Part shown: in pieces, positions 4,791 to 5,008 of the stretch
How positions within the stretch are numbered: position 1 is the stretch's first letter
Layout of the letters: every line of letters starts with the position of its first letter
Source: Coriobacteriia bacterium
GTDB taxonomy: Bacteria > Actinomycetota > Coriobacteriia > Coriobacteriales > QAMH01
Length of the DNA: 5,008 bases
Direction of reading: 5' to 3'
Assembly (NCBI GenBank): GCA_900756605.1
Contig: CAAEKX010000077.1
Span: forward strand, 1 to 5,008
Notes under the pieces: model-generated
What the model was told of the DNA's origin: nothing
What the model saw: the letters and a program-made list of their open reading frames with translations, nothing else
The model's database searches: none
Position numbers and translations under genes: made by a program

Positions 4791-5008
4791 ATGGCGGAAA
4801 TCACCGCGAGCGACATCGATCAGATTCTGCGTGAGAAGCTTGCTTCTCTGCAGACCAGCGTCGAGACTCGTGAGTTTGGTCATGTCATTCAGATTGGCGA
4901 CGGCATTGCGCGCGTCAATGGTCTGAAAAGTGCAATGGCCGGCGAGCTCCTCGAGTTCGTCGCCCATGACGGCACGACTGTCTATGGTCTCGCCCAGAAC
5001 CTTGAAGA
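4791..5008 (+). CDS. atpA: ATP synthase F1 subunit alpha, N-terminal part (3' end outside window)
   Basis: Alpha is the non-catalytic nucleotide-binding subunit of the F1 hexamer. Only 72 codons plus two bases are visible. The start MAEITASDIDQIL matches the N-terminal helix that binds delta. It is followed by the beta-barrel domain signature: EFGHVIQIGDGIARVNGL (about 28-45), then AMAGELLEF (48-56) and VYGLAQNLE (64-72), all strongly conserved in AtpA. The P-loop domain lies beyond the window. The ATG at 4791 follows the atpH stop with no gap. GGAGG at 4776-4780 inside the end of atpH serves as its ribosome binding site with a 10-nt spacer, and termination-reinitiation coupling is likely. 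No break or frameshift is seen in the visible part. Confidence 0.97.
   Translation, partial: MAEITASDIDQILREKLASLQTSVETREFGHVIQIGDGIARVNGLKSAMAGELLEFVAHDGTTVYGLAQNLE

Overview
The window is a compact housekeeping stretch of a bacterial chromosome with every supported gene on the + strand. In order it holds the 3' end of rpiB, complete glyA, a complete dCMP deaminase gene (comEB-like), and then the F-type ATP synthase operon: an atpI-like gene, atpB (a), atpE (c), atpF (b), atpH (delta) and the first 72 codons of atpA (alpha). The DNA is fairly GC-rich, with strong Shine-Dalgarno sites and frequent GTG starts. Together with the signal-peptide-like N-terminus of subunit b, this suggests a high-GC Gram-positive, perhaps a gut-type Coriobacteriia (Eggerthella/Slackia/Collinsella relatives). 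That placement is inference, not proof.

Layout: positions 1-1976 form a tight rpiB-glyA-comEB run with gaps of 13 and 25 nt. GlyA makes 5,10-methylene-THF and dCMP deaminase makes dUMP, which are the two substrates of thymidylate synthase, so that pairing makes metabolic sense. Positions 1977-2156 form a 180-nt gap with two imperfect hairpins and a possible -10 box. It probably marks the boundary between the metabolic genes and the ATP synthase operon. Positions 2157-5008 are the atp operon. Its junctions are tight (atpI-atpB 16 nt, atpF/atpH 8-nt overlap, atpH/atpA directly abutting) with one clear exception: a 94-nt gap before atpE that carries two good hairpins and a perfect AAGGAGG ribosome binding site. 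This fits the need to make many more c subunits than a, b or delta subunits.

The order rpiB...glyA...(nucleotide salvage gene)-atpI-atpB-E-F-H-A parallels the known Bacillus subtilis order ywlF(rpiB)-ywlG-glyA-upp-atpI-atpB; here a dCMP deaminase sits where upp would be. I see no mobile element, CRISPR array, RNA gene or defence system, and no convincing undescribed system. The points worth a second look are the RNA structures and a possible five-codon reading frame before atpE, three cysteines in helix 1 of subunit c, the apparent signal peptide on subunit b, a Ser-to-Val change in the PLP phosphate loop of GlyA, and the two hairpins upstream of atpI.
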